Shown here: positions 1 to 8,275 of the stretch, one piece after another
Position numbering within the stretch: the first letter of the stretch is position 1
Layout: each line of letters opens with the position of its first letter
Assembly: GCA_946624065.1 (NCBI GenBank)
Contig: CAMORT010000002.1
Location: forward strand, 40,022-104,021
Reading direction: 5' to 3'
Length of the DNA: 64,000 nucleotides
Source of the DNA: F23-D06 sp002392325
Lineage (GTDB): Bacteria; Bacteroidota; Bacteroidia; Bacteroidales; WCHB1-69
Program-made: the position numbers and the translations under genes
The notes under the pieces: model-generated
The model's database searches: none
What the model saw: the letters and a program-made list of their open reading frames with translations, nothing else
Told to the model about the DNA's origin: nothing

Positions 1-886
1 TATCCAGTCCTTCCCAATTGTCGGGGATATTGTTGTCTTCCGTAATCAACACATTGGCGTCATCGCTGAATTTGTCACCGCAGATGGTGTCCAAACGGCA
101 GTAGAAGTTCTTGCCGGAGGCTTTCACCTGGTCGAGAATCTCTTTGGCCACGGGCAGCATGTCGGGCTCAAACAGCGAGTTGCCGATGGTGTAGCCCATA
201 GCGGCCAGGAAGGTGTAGCTTAAACCACCACCCACGATGAGATTGTCAACTTTGGGCAACAAGTTGGTGATGATGTTGATTTTGGTGGACACCTTGGAAC
301 CGCCGATAATAGCGGTGAAGGGTTTCTCGCCGCCGTTCAGCACGGTTTCCAAGCTCATCACCTCATTGTAAAGAAGATAACCGGCAAAAGCTTTGCCCGG
401 GAAAAATTGTGCGATAGTGGCTGTAGAAGCGTGCTCGCGGTGTGCGGTGCCGAAGGCGTCGTTCACATAAACGTCACCAAGACGGGCGATTGCTTTGGCG
501 AAGTCCACATCACCTTTCTCTTCCTCGGCATGGAAGCGCAGGTTCTCCAGCAATGCGATGGAACCGGGTTTCAAACCCACAATGGTATTGGCGGTGGCAT
601 CGTCCAGCACATCGCCGGCGAAAACAACCTCCTGACCTAAAATTTCAGAAACCTTGCTGACAATGTGACGCAAAGAGTATTTGTCGTTGACTTCCCCTTT
701 GGGACGACCCAGATGCGACATCAGAATTACGGTGCCTCCGTCGTTCAGGATTTTGCCGACGGTTTCCTTGGTCCGGATGATGCGGGTGGAGTCCGTTACA
801 TTGAAATTGTCATCCAACGGCACATTGTAGTCCACACGGATGAGTGCTTTTTGGTTGCTGAAATTGTATTGGTCTATCGATTTCAT
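1..886 (-). CDS. pgk: Phosphoglycerate kinase, 3' end outside the window
   Basis: Cytosolic glycolytic enzyme that moves a phosphate between 1,3-bisphosphoglycerate and ADP. I translated it by hand from the ATG at 886-884 (MKSIDQYNFSNQKALIRVDY...). About 295 residues are visible, and the frame stays open to base 1, so the C-terminal quarter lies outside. Family landmarks are the N-terminal RVDYNVP segment, the SHLGRPKG loop that holds 3-phosphoglycerate, the LLENLRF motif and the GGSKVSTK segment of the nucleotide domain. It faces the same way as thyA, which starts upstream and ends 66 bases before this ATG. The identification is secure; only the missing end is unknown. Confidence 0.96.
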   Translation of the reverse strand, partial: MKSIDQYNFSNQKALIRVDYNVPLDDNFNVTDSTRIIRTKETVGKILNDGGTVILMSHLGRPKGEVNDKYSLRHIVSKVSEILGQEVVFAGDVLDDATANTIVGLKPGSIALLENLRFHAEEEKGDVDFAKAIARLGDVYVNDAFGTAHREHASTATIAQFFPGKAFAGYLLYNEVMSLETVLNGGEKPFTAIIGGSKVSTKINIITNLLPKVDNLIVGGGLSYTFLAAMGYTIGNSLFEPDMLPVAKEILDQVKASGKNFYCRLDTICGDKFSDDANVLITEDNNIPDNWEGLD

Positions 887-952
887 AATAATATGGGTTT
901 GTGAAAACTGATATGATAACTGAATAATGTTCTTTTTATTGTCCGGATGAGG

Positions 953-1747
953 TTAAACGGCCACATCGGCTTTGATATGCGGGTGCGGGTCGTAATTTTC
1001 CAATTGGAAATCCTCGTATTGGAAACTGAATATATCTTTAACTTCCGGATTGATGCGCATGGTGGGCAGCGGGCGCGGGTCGCGCGTGAGTTGTAACTTG
1101 GCCTGTTCCACATGGTTGGAGTAGATATGCGCATCGCCCAAGGTGTGGATGAACTCTTTTGGTTTGAGGCCGCACACTTGCGCCACCATCATCAGCAGAA
1201 GGGCGTAAGAGGCGATGTTGAAGGGTACGCCGAGAAACACATCCGCGCTGCGCTGGTAGAGTTGGAGCGATATCTCGCCGTTGTTCACATAGAACTGGAA
1301 CAGCACATGACAGGGTGGCAGCGCCATTTTGTCGATTTCGCCCACATTCCAGGCGCAAACCATGAGTCGGCGCGAGTCAGGATTGCTCTTTATTTGCTCA
1401 ATAAGCTGGCTTATCTGGTCCACGCTTCCGCCATCGGGCGTGCTCCATGAGCGCCATTGCTTGCCGTAAACAGGACCCAGGTCGCCGTTGGGATCCGCCC
1501 ACTCGTCCCAAATGGAAACACCATGGTCTTTCAAATACTTTATATTGGTGTCGCCTTGCAGGAACCAGAGCAGTTCGTATATAATGGAGCGCAAGTGCAA
1601 CTTCTTGGTGGTCAGCAGCGGAAAACCTTGAGACAAGTCGAAACGCATTTGATGTCCGAAGATGCTGTAAGTACCTGTGCCTGTGCGATCTGCTTTATAG
1701 GAACCGGTTTCCAATATGGTGCGGAGAAGATCTTGATATTGCTTCAT
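953..1747 (-). CDS. thyA: Thymidylate synthase
   Basis: Converts dUMP to dTMP using methylene-tetrahydrofolate. At 264 residues it has the same length as the E. coli enzyme. Visible landmarks are the N-terminal DRTGTGT phosphate-binding loop, the catalytic cysteine in LPPCHVLFQFYV near residue 146, and the RSADVFLGVPFNIASYA dUMP-binding segment. The start is the ATG at 1747-1745, with a TATCTTTG -7 box a short way upstream on the same strand. Neighbours are pgk downstream and fabD divergently upstream. Nothing is unusual in the sequence. Confidence 0.97.
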   Translation of the reverse strand: MKQYQDLLRTILETGSYKADRTGTGTYSIFGHQMRFDLSQGFPLLTTKKLHLRSIIYELLWFLQGDTNIKYLKDHGVSIWDEWADPNGDLGPVYGKQWRSWSTPDGGSVDQISQLIEQIKSNPDSRRLMVCAWNVGEIDKMALPPCHVLFQFYVNNGEISLQLYQRSADVFLGVPFNIASYALLLMMVAQVCGLKPKEFIHTLGDAHIYSNHVEQAKLQLTRDPRPLPTMRINPEVKDIFSFQYEDFQLENYDPHPHIKADVAV

Positions 1748-1767
1748 TGAGAATGCGGATTAGGCGG

Positions 1768-1775
1768 CAAAGATA
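1768..1775 (-). promoter_or_regulatory. -7 box of thyA promoter
   Basis: TATCTTTG on the minus strand matches the Bacteroidota TAnnTTTG consensus and is followed by GC. It lies 20 bases upstream of the thyA ATG. I did not identify a convincing -33 box. Confidence 0.6.
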
Positions 1776-1856
1776 CGAAATTTTCAGCAGAATTTGGTCA
1801 TCTTGAATTGGGTGTTGGGCGTTGGGGCTCAGAGCATGGAGTCTGTTGAAAAAATG

Positions 1857-1864
1857 TATTTTTG
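1857..1864 (+). promoter_or_regulatory. -7 box of fabD promoter
   Basis: TATTTTTG followed by CAC on the plus strand, in an A/T-rich context (AAAAAATG just before). It sits about 100 bases upstream of fabD, which leaves an A/T-rich leader in which I see no structure. Confidence 0.55.
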
Positions 1865-1963
1865 CACCCGATTTTATCACCACAACAAATCTTTAATCTC
1901 TCAACCTTATAAACTTTACCAACTTTACCAAATTTCACCTTTAACCTCATTCACCCTTTTATA

Positions 1964-2839
1964 ATGCAAGCATACATTTTTCCTGGACAAGGCGCTCAAT
2001 TTCCCGGTATGGGAAAAGATTTATATGACCAGTATTCATTGGCGCAAGAGCTTTTCGCGAAAGCGGATGAGATTTTGGGATTTCCCATATCTGATGTTAT
2101 GTTTCACGGAACAGAGGATGATTTGAAGCAGACGAAAGTCACGCAGCCAGCTGTGTTTCTGCACTCCTACATCGCTTATCGGTGCTTGGCGGAGGGGATG
2201 CCTGACATGGTGGCGGGCCACTCTTTGGGTGAGTTCACGGCCCTGGCGGTCAACGGCTGCCTGACATTTGAAGATGCCTTGACGCTGGTGTCCAAGCGTG
2301 CCATGGCCATGCAGAAGGCCTGTGAGAGGCAGGAGTCCGGCATGGCGGTGGTGCTGAAGTTCGACGATGCCGTCACGGAACAAGTGTGCGCTGGGATTCA
2401 GGATGAGGTGGTGGTTCCCGCCAATTACAACAGTCCACAGCAGTTGGTCATCTCCGGATCTAAGGCGGGACTGGAGAAGGCGATGGAGCAGTTGCGAGCC
2501 GCCGGTGCTTCACGGATGATGATACTCAATGTGGGTGGCGCGTTCCACTCGCCGCTCATGCAACCCGCGCAAGAGGAACTGGCTGAGGCCATCGGGCAAT
2601 GTGCGTTCAGCATGCCCACTTGCCCCGTCTATCAAAATGTCACGGCCTTGCCCGCCTCCGACCCGGAGGAAATACGGCAAAATCTGCTCGCCCAACTCAC
2701 CAGTCCCGTTAGATGGACGCAATCCGTGCGCAAGATGATCGAAGATGGTGCTACCGAGTTCGTAGAGTTTGGTCCTGGAAGCACCTTGCAAGGACTGATA
2801 AAACGCATCAGCCCCGATGTTCAAGTCATGGGAAAATAA
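1964..2839 (+). CDS. fabD: Malonyl-CoA:ACP transacylase
   Basis: Loads malonyl groups onto acyl carrier protein for fatty acid elongation. The 291 residues are the normal length. The N-terminus carries FPGQGAQFPGMG, the nucleophile serine lies in VAGHSLGEFTAL near residue 89, and the partner histidine is in GGAFHSPLM near residue 198. The ATG at 1964 follows a 100-base leader with a recognisable -7 box. It stands alone: the preceding genes are divergent, and nrdJ begins almost 290 bases downstream behind its own promoter. Confidence 0.97.
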   Translation: MQAYIFPGQGAQFPGMGKDLYDQYSLAQELFAKADEILGFPISDVMFHGTEDDLKQTKVTQPAVFLHSYIAYRCLAEGMPDMVAGHSLGEFTALAVNGCLTFEDALTLVSKRAMAMQKACERQESGMAVVLKFDDAVTEQVCAGIQDEVVVPANYNSPQQLVISGSKAGLEKAMEQLRAAGASRMMILNVGGAFHSPLMQPAQEELAEAIGQCAFSMPTCPVYQNVTALPASDPEEIRQNLLAQLTSPVRWTQSVRKMIEDGATEFVEFGPGSTLQGLIKRISPDVQVMGK

Positions 2840-2911
2840 ACCGAAAAACCCAGTGCCAAAAACATCTTTTCCTCACACTTTTTTTTAATCCATTCATTAT
2901 CAAAAAGAAAA

Positions 2912-2937
2912 AATATCAACCTCATTTTGTTGATATT
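2912..2937. repeat. Inverted repeat between fabD and nrdJ
   Basis: AATATCAAC and GTTGATATT form nine-base arms around an eight-base spacer. There is no clear T-run after the right arm, so this may be an operator or a weak terminator for fabD. The rest of 2840-3126 holds the nrdJ promoter and a leader in which I see no cobalamin riboswitch elements. Confidence 0.4.
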
Positions 2938-2976
2938 ATGTATGCCATCCCCTTGTCGGATATGGCCTCGTTTTTC

Positions 2977-2984
2977 TATTTTTG
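2977..2984 (+). promoter_or_regulatory. Candidate nrdJ promoter (-7 box)
   Basis: TATTTTTG on the plus strand, with a TTG at 2953-2955 in a plausible -33 position. Transcription from here would give a leader of roughly 135 bases before the nrdJ ATG. Confidence 0.5.
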
Positions 2985-3126
2985 AAAACTCGTTTTATTA
3001 GCGAAACCATTTTCGTAACTATTTATTAAATAACAACTTGTATAACTCTGTCAGGGCAATGTTTGCTGTTGTCCGGTTTTATTTCCTTTAGAATAATAAC
3101 AAACCATTATAATACCAGGAGCACCT

Positions 3127-5841
3127 ATGAACAATGATTTATCCCTTTTCGGAGCAGAGGAGGAAACCAACACGATGGAAACCGTGGATGTGCAACAGCA
3201 AGTTGCCGCAGAGCTTATACATTCTCGTGAACAGGTTATGCAGCAAATGACCCAGAAGATGAATGTGGAAGCAAAAAATAAAATAGAAACCGAAAAACCA
3301 CAAAAAACGGTTTACCAGAAGAGTGAGATTTTCCCGGATGTTGTGAAATATTTCGGTGGAGATGAACTTGCGGCTGGCGTATGGATTGACAAATATGCGC
3401 TTAAGGACAGCAATGGAAACATCATGGAAAGAACGCCGGAAGACATGCACCATCGTATGGCATCCGAGTTCGCCCGCATCGAGAAACGCTATGTGAATCC
3501 GATGAGCGAAGAGCAGATCTTCCATCTTTTTGACAAGTTCAAATATGTGATTCCGCAAGGAAGTCCGATGGCTGGTATCGGCAATCGCGACCAGGTGGTT
3601 TCCCTCTCCAATTGCTTTGTGATTGGCAATGACGCCAACTCCGACTCCTATGGCGGCATTATGAAGATGGATGAGGAGCAGGTGCAACTGATGAAACGGC
3701 GTGGCGGTGTTGGCCATGACCTTTCCGATATCCGTCCTTCCGGCAGCCATGTGCAGAACTGCGCCCTCAGCTCCACAGGCGTGGTGCCTTTCATGGAACG
3801 CTACTCCAACTCCACTCGTGAGGTGGCCCAAGACGGCCGCCGCGGCGCCCTGATGCTCACGATTTCTATCAAACACCCTGATTCAGAGAAGTTTATAGAT
3901 GCTAAAATGACAGAAGGGAAAGTCACTGGCGCTAATGTTTCCGTGAAAGTGGATGATGACTTCATGAAAGCCGCCAAAACAGGCACCTCTTACACGCAGC
4001 AATATCCTATCCGCTCTGAAAATCCGCAATATAAACAGGAAATAGACGCTCCCAAACTCTGGAAAAAAATCATTCACAATGCATGGAAATCCGCTGAACC
4101 GGGCATCCTTTTCTGGGATACCATTCAGCGCGAGTCGGTGCCGGATTGCTACAAAACCGATGGTTTTGAGACTGTTTCCACCAACCCTTGCGGTGAGATT
4201 CCGTTGTGCCCTTACGACAGCTGCCGTCTGATCGCTATGAACCTCTACAGTTATGTGGAGAATCCTTTCACTGACAAGGCCTATTTCAACATGCCGCTTT
4301 TCAGAGAGCATGTGCAGTGCGCCCAACGCTTGATGGATGACCTTATCGATCTCGAGTTGGAAAAGATTGACCAGATTTTGGCTAAGATTGACAGCGATCC
4401 CGAAAGTGAGGATGTGAAGCGTGTGGAAAGAGAATTGTGGCTTAAGATCCGCAAGCAGTCCACCAAAGGCCGCCGTACCGGTTTGGGCATCACCGCCGAA
4501 GGCGATATGCTGGCAGCTTTGAACATCCGCTACGGTTCCGATGAGGGCAACGCCTTCTCCACCGAATTGCACAAGCAACTCGCTTTAGCCGCTTACCGTT
4601 CCTCCGTCACCATGGCTAAGGAGCGTGGCGCTTTTCCGGTTTACAGTTGCATCAAAGAGGGCCACAACCCCTTCATCCAACGAATTCAAAAGGCCGATCC
4701 GAAATTGTATGAGGATATGATCCGCTACGGCCGTCGTAATATCGCTCTGCTCACCATTGCCCCCACGGGAAGCGTAAGTATCTGCACCCAAACCACTTCA
4801 GGTCTGGAGCCCGCTTTCAATGTGTACTACAAGCGCAGAAGAAAAGTGAACCCCAACGACATGTCCATTAAGAAAAATACTGTGAAGGATGTGATGGGCG
4901 ACAGTTTTGAGGAGTACATCGTATTCCACCAGAAGTTTGTCACTTGGGCGGAGACCCAAGGTTACAAATACGAGCAGATGACGACCATGAGCGAAAAGGA
5001 ACTCCAGGAATTGATGCAGAAATCACCGTATTACAAGGCAACCGCCGCCGATACGGATTACATCAAGAAAGTGGAGTTGCAAGGTTCTGTGCAAAAATGG
5101 GTGGACCACTCCATTTCGGTGACGGTGAATCTGCCCAGTGATATAGACGAGCAAACGGTTGCCGACCTCTACATGAAGGCGTGGGAAGTGGGCTGCAAGG
5201 GCCTCACCGTGTATCGTGAGGGTTCTCGTGACGGCGTGCTGATTACCGCCAGCAAGGATGAGAAGAAACCCGAAAAGCAGGATAAACCCAAGAATTTCAA
5301 GCGTCCGAAAGAGCTGCAGGCTGATGTCATCCATTTCAAGAACAACAGTGAGGATTGGGTGGCTTATATCGGATTGTATAACGGACAGCCGTATGAGATT
5401 TTCACAGGAAAGACGGGTGAGGAGAGTTTCATTCTGCCCAAGTGGGTGGATCACGGCATTATCGTGAAAAACCGTCACGAGGATGGAAGCAAGTCCTATG
5501 ATTTCAAATATTTGGACAAGGCAGGTTACGAAGTGATACTCCGTGGTTTGGATCGTTGCTTTGATCAGGAATTCTGGAACTATGCCAAGCTGACCTCCGC
5601 TTTGTTGCGCAACGGCATTCCGGTGAACAACATTGTAAGCATCATTTCCGGTCTCAACTTCCGTCAGGAGAGCATTAACTCTTGGCGTAATGGTGTATGC
5701 CGTGCCCTTAAGAAATTCGTTCAGGACGGAACCAAACAAAAAGGTGTGGAGTGCCCTAACTGCCACCAACTTGACACCATGGAGTTTAAAGAGGGCTGTT
5801 TGGTTTGCTCCAACTGCGGTTATTCCAAATGTGGTTCCTAA
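3127..5841 (+). CDS. nrdJ: Adenosylcobalamin-dependent (class II) ribonucleoside-diphosphate reductase
   Basis: Reduces ribonucleotides to deoxyribonucleotides using a B12-derived radical, so it works with or without oxygen. It has 904 residues. Landmarks in order are SNCFVIG near residue 160 with a redox cysteine, the NPCGEIPLCPYDSCRL active-site segment near residue 355, the PTGSVSICTQTTSGLEPAF segment near residue 550, and a C-terminal zinc ribbon (CPNCHQ ... CSNCGYSKC). The start ATG is preceded by AGGAG at suitable spacing. The LutA-like gene begins 32 bases downstream and is probably cotranscribed. A partner class I NrdA/NrdB pair is not in this window. Confidence 0.95.
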   Translation: MNNDLSLFGAEEETNTMETVDVQQQVAAELIHSREQVMQQMTQKMNVEAKNKIETEKPQKTVYQKSEIFPDVVKYFGGDELAAGVWIDKYALKDSNGNIMERTPEDMHHRMASEFARIEKRYVNPMSEEQIFHLFDKFKYVIPQGSPMAGIGNRDQVVSLSNCFVIGNDANSDSYGGIMKMDEEQVQLMKRRGGVGHDLSDIRPSGSHVQNCALSSTGVVPFMERYSNSTREVAQDGRRGALMLTISIKHPDSEKFIDAKMTEGKVTGANVSVKVDDDFMKAAKTGTSYTQQYPIRSENPQYKQEIDAPKLWKKIIHNAWKSAEPGILFWDTIQRESVPDCYKTDGFETVSTNPCGEIPLCPYDSCRLIAMNLYSYVENPFTDKAYFNMPLFREHVQCAQRLMDDLIDLELEKIDQILAKIDSDPESEDVKRVERELWLKIRKQSTKGRRTGLGITAEGDMLAALNIRYGSDEGNAFSTELHKQLALAAYRSSVTMAKERGAFPVYSCIKEGHNPFIQRIQKADPKLYEDMIRYGRRNIALLTIAPTGSVSICTQTTSGLEPAFNVYYKRRRKVNPNDMSIKKNTVKDVMGDSFEEYIVFHQKFVTWAETQGYKYEQMTTMSEKELQELMQKSPYYKATAADTDYIKKVELQGSVQKWVDHSISVTVNLPSDIDEQTVADLYMKAWEVGCKGLTVYREGSRDGVLITASKDEKKPEKQDKPKNFKRPKELQADVIHFKNNSEDWVAYIGLYNGQPYEIFTGKTGEESFILPKWVDHGIIVKNRHEDGSKSYDFKYLDKAGYEVILRGLDRCFDQEFWNYAKLTSALLRNGIPVNNIVSIISGLNFRQESINSWRNGVCRALKKFVQDGTKQKGVECPNCHQLDTMEFKEGCLVCSNCGYSKCGS

Positions 5842-5873
5842 TAAGCAAAACCCATTAACCGACCTAACTATAT

Positions 5874-6602
5874 ATGACCGAAAGTAAGATTGTCAATCTC
5901 TATATTCCGTGCCAGATGGACATGTTCCAATCCGGTACGGCATATAGTGCGTTGACGGTCTTGGAGCGTTTGGGTGACTTGTGCCAGTATTTTGATGAGC
6001 AGACCTGCTGCGGTTGCCGCTTTTACTTGGAAGGGGAAATCGTATATGCGAAAGATTTGGCCATCAAGATTATGGATAATTGCGATAAGAATATCCCTTT
6101 TGTCATTCCTGACAGCACTTGCGCCGGTTATGTGAAAACCCAATACAAGCATTTGTTGAAAAACGCTTATACGCCTACGGATTTGACTAATTTTTCGAAC
6201 AATGTGCGAGAGTTGTGCGATTACATTGTGAATGTAAAGCAGGTGGAGAGCCTGGGCAACTATTTTCCGCATAAGGTTTTCTATTTCAAGTCCTGTTCGG
6301 CGCGCAATGTGTATCCGGCAAACAACGCGCCAGAGACGCTCTTGCGCAACACACGGGGCCTAGAGTTGCTCATGGATGACGACATTCACGGTTGCTGTGG
6401 CGCAAACGGTCGTTTTTCAAAAGTGAACCCTTCCGCTTCTGAGGCACTTACGGGTGAGATTATCAGCAAGATATACAGCATGGGAGCAGAATATGTCACC
6501 TCAACGGATATCCGTTGTTTGCAGCATCTCGAAGCCTATAAATTGGCGCATGGGGTGGATTTGGAGATTATGCATATAGCCGATATTCTGAAAGGGGAAT
6601 AG
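5874..6602 (+). CDS. LutA/YkgE-like Fe-S protein with two CCG domains
   Basis: Member of the cysteine-rich CCG-domain family, whose best-known bacterial members are LutA/YkgE of lactate utilisation. It has 242 residues and two CCG modules: CCG at residues 45-47, followed by a STCAGY segment near residue 82, and CCG at residues 174-176, followed by CLQHL near residue 215. The usual CHxxR of the second module reads CSARN here, so one conserved histidine is missing. LutB and LutC partners are absent; it follows nrdJ by 32 bases and is closed by a strong terminator. The fold assignment is confident, but a role in lactate oxidation would be a guess. Confidence 0.8.
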   Translation: MTESKIVNLYIPCQMDMFQSGTAYSALTVLERLGDLCQYFDEQTCCGCRFYLEGEIVYAKDLAIKIMDNCDKNIPFVIPDSTCAGYVKTQYKHLLKNAYTPTDLTNFSNNVRELCDYIVNVKQVESLGNYFPHKVFYFKSCSARNVYPANNAPETLLRNTRGLELLMDDDIHGCCGANGRFSKVNPSASEALTGEIISKIYSMGAEYVTSTDIRCLQHLEAYKLAHGVDLEIMHIADILKGE

Positions 6603-6628
6603 TAATAATTTTTTTCCATAATAAAAAA

Positions 6629-6657
6629 ACCAGAGCACATCGTGTTCTGGTTTTTTT
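6629..6657 (+). terminator. Rho-independent terminator after the LutA-like gene
   Basis: A ten-base stem (6629-6638 with 6642-6651, one G-U pair) and a three-base loop, followed by six T. An A-run on the left side lets it also work for the convergent tRNA-Cys transcript. Confidence 0.9.
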
Positions 6658-6660
6658 GTG

Positions 6661-6731
6661 AGGTCTCTTCCAGATTCGAACTGGAGTCAACGGTTTTGCA
6701 GACCGGTACCTAACCACTCGGCCAAGAGACC
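6661..6731 (-). tRNA. tRNA-Cys (anticodon GCA)
   Basis: On the minus strand the seven-base acceptor arms GGTCTCT and AGAGACC pair perfectly, with discriminator T. The anticodon loop is CTGCAAA, giving GCA, and the T-arm is TCCAG-TTCGAAT-CTGGA. The top pair of the anticodon stem is a C-T mismatch. CCA is not encoded. The promoter upstream is a textbook match. Confidence 0.93.
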
Positions 6732-6745
6732 CTGTTAAGACGCTG

Positions 6746-6776
6746 CAAAGATACAATTTTTTTTGATACCACCAAA
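6746..6776 (-). promoter_or_regulatory. tRNA-Cys promoter (-33 TTTG, -7 TATCTTTG)
   Basis: On the minus strand TTTG (6776-6773) is followed after exactly 19 bases by TATCTTTG (6753-6746), matching the Bacteroidota housekeeping promoter in both boxes and spacing. The tRNA begins 14 bases after the -7 box. Confidence 0.8.
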
Positions 6777-6778
6777 TT

Positions 6779-7213
6779 TTATTTGTTGGGGTATGGAATT
6801 ACGATATCATCGCAGTATTCACACCGGTAGGAGCGTTTTTCTTTGTCCACCAAGTGGAAAACATGGTCAAAGTAGTGCTCCACGGAGGTGACGCAACGTG
6901 GATTCTTGCAATGGATGATGTTGGTGACGGTTTCAGGAACCTCCAGTTTCACCTTTTTCACCGTTTTGCCGTTTTCAATAATGTTTACCGTAGCATTGGG
7001 GTCAATAAGGCCGAGGAAGTCGTAGTTGATATCAATAACCTCATTGATCTTGATGATGTCCTTCTTGCCCATTTTCAAACTGAAGGCATTCATAATGAGG
7101 GCCACATTGTAGTCGGCGTTTTCCAAATGCAGGTAGTTAAATACGGTCATGCCATATCCGGCTTTGATATGGTCGATGACAATACCTCTTTCTATACTGT
7201 TGATTTCTAACAT
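6779..7213 (-). CDS. pyrI: Aspartate carbamoyltransferase regulatory subunit
   Basis: Zinc-binding regulatory chain that assembles with PyrB and conveys nucleotide feedback in pyrimidine synthesis. It has 144 residues. The N-terminal allosteric domain includes the ERGIVIDHI start, and the C-terminal zinc site has C-x4-C (CKNPRC) and C-x2-C (CEYC). The ATG lies 11 bases after the pyrB stop, so the two are clearly cotranscribed and translated in the usual BI order. Nothing is unusual. Confidence 0.96.
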   Translation of the reverse strand: MLEINSIERGIVIDHIKAGYGMTVFNYLHLENADYNVALIMNAFSLKMGKKDIIKINEVIDINYDFLGLIDPNATVNIIENGKTVKKVKLEVPETVTNIIHCKNPRCVTSVEHYFDHVFHLVDKEKRSYRCEYCDDIVIPYPNK

Positions 7214-7224
7214 AGTCGATGATT

Positions 7225-8148
7225 TTAATAGATTCCTAAAAGTTTGCAGATGAGTGCCATGCGCACATACATGCCGTTTCGGGCCTGGTTGAAGTATTGG
7301 GCGCGCGGGTCGCTGTCCACCTCGGTGCTGATTTCGTTCACGCGTGGGAGCGGGTGCAGAATGTAGGTGTCAGGACGAGCATAGGTCATCTTTTCGGCAT
7401 CCAGGATGAAACGGTCTTTCAGACGGATGTAGTCTTCCTCATTGAAGAAACGCTCGCGCTGCACACGGGTCATGTACAGGAAGTCAAGTTGACCCATATA
7501 AGGTTCCATCTGGTCCACCTCCTCGAAGGGAATGCCTTTTTTCTTGACCACCTCTTCGCGGATATATTCCGGCACACGAAGTTCTTCGGGGGAAATGAAG
7601 ATGAACTTCACCCCTTCATAGTTGCTGAGGAACTTGACTAGGGAGTGCACGGTACGACCGAACTTCAAGTCACCGCAGAAACCGTAGGTCTTGTTTTCCA
7701 CATTGCCGCGCAATCGCTCGATGGTCAGGATGTCCGTCAGCGTTTGAGTGGGGTGCTGGTGACCGCCATCGCCGGCATTGATGAGCGGCATGTGGATATA
7801 ATGGCTTGCCATACGCGGGGCACCCTCTTTGGGGTGACGCATGGCGGCTATATCCGCATAGCACTCAATGGTGCGCAAAGTGTCGGCAATGCTCTCACCT
7901 TTAGCGGTGGAACTGGAGTTCGGTTCCGAAAAACCGATTACCTTGCCACCCAAACGCAACATGGCTGCCTCGAAACTGAAGCGCGTGCGTGTGCTCGGTT
8001 CATAAAAAAGAGTTGCCAAGATTTTCCCTTCGCAACTCTTACTGTATTTTTCCGGATCGGCAATGATCTGATGTGCCAAATCAAAGATTTCGCGAAATTC
8101 TTCACGTGTGAAATCCGCCGGGTCTATTAAGCATCTGTTCTTTAACAA
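7225..8148 (-). CDS. pyrB: Aspartate carbamoyltransferase catalytic subunit
   Basis: Joins carbamoyl phosphate and aspartate in the first committed step of pyrimidine synthesis. It has 307 residues. The carbamoyl-phosphate loop is YEPSTRTRFSFEAAM near residue 50, HPTQTLTD lies near residue 136, and HPLPR near residue 265 is the usual late motif. No in-frame ATG exists near the N-terminus. The start chosen is TTG at 8148-8146, supported by an AAGGAGG seven bases upstream. pyrI follows 11 bases downstream. A -7 promoter box lies at 8225-8218. Confidence 0.95.
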   Translation of the reverse strand: MLKNRCLIDPADFTREEFREIFDLAHQIIADPEKYSKSCEGKILATLFYEPSTRTRFSFEAAMLRLGGKVIGFSEPNSSSTAKGESIADTLRTIECYADIAAMRHPKEGAPRMASHYIHMPLINAGDGGHQHPTQTLTDILTIERLRGNVENKTYGFCGDLKFGRTVHSLVKFLSNYEGVKFIFISPEELRVPEYIREEVVKKKGIPFEEVDQMEPYMGQLDFLYMTRVQRERFFNEEDYIRLKDRFILDAEKMTYARPDTYILHPLPRVNEISTEVDSDPRAQYFNQARNGMYVRMALICKLLGIY

Positions 8149-8155
8149 AATAAGG

Positions 8156-8162
8156 CCTCCTT
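8156..8162 (-). promoter_or_regulatory. Strong ribosome binding site deciding the TTG start of pyrB
   Basis: AAGGAGG on the minus strand, seven bases before the TTG. Such a full Shine-Dalgarno is uncommon in this phylum and supports the non-ATG start. Confidence 0.7.
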
Positions 8163-8217
8163 ATATTTTAGTTGATAATAATTTTCACCAAATATCCCTT
8201 ATTGCCCAACCACCTTG

Positions 8218-8225
8218 CAAAAATA
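8218..8225 (-). promoter_or_regulatory. -7 box of the pyrBI promoter
   Basis: TATTTTTG followed by CAAGG on the minus strand, about 70 bases before the pyrB start. It separates pyrBI from the upstream 1004-residue gene that ends at 8276. Confidence 0.6.
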
Positions 8226-8275
8226 AATAAAAAGTTTTTTTGTCTGCCTCTCCGATGCATTTTTTTTCAACAATT

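Noticed and set aside
1112..1450. Plus-strand frame inside thyA (and many similar long frames opposite core genes)
   Set aside because: They are antisense shadows of conserved genes with no promoter, signal or recognisable domain.
2985..3126. Cobalamin riboswitch in the nrdJ leader
   Set aside because: The B12 box and surrounding conserved segments are absent; only a low-complexity leader is seen.
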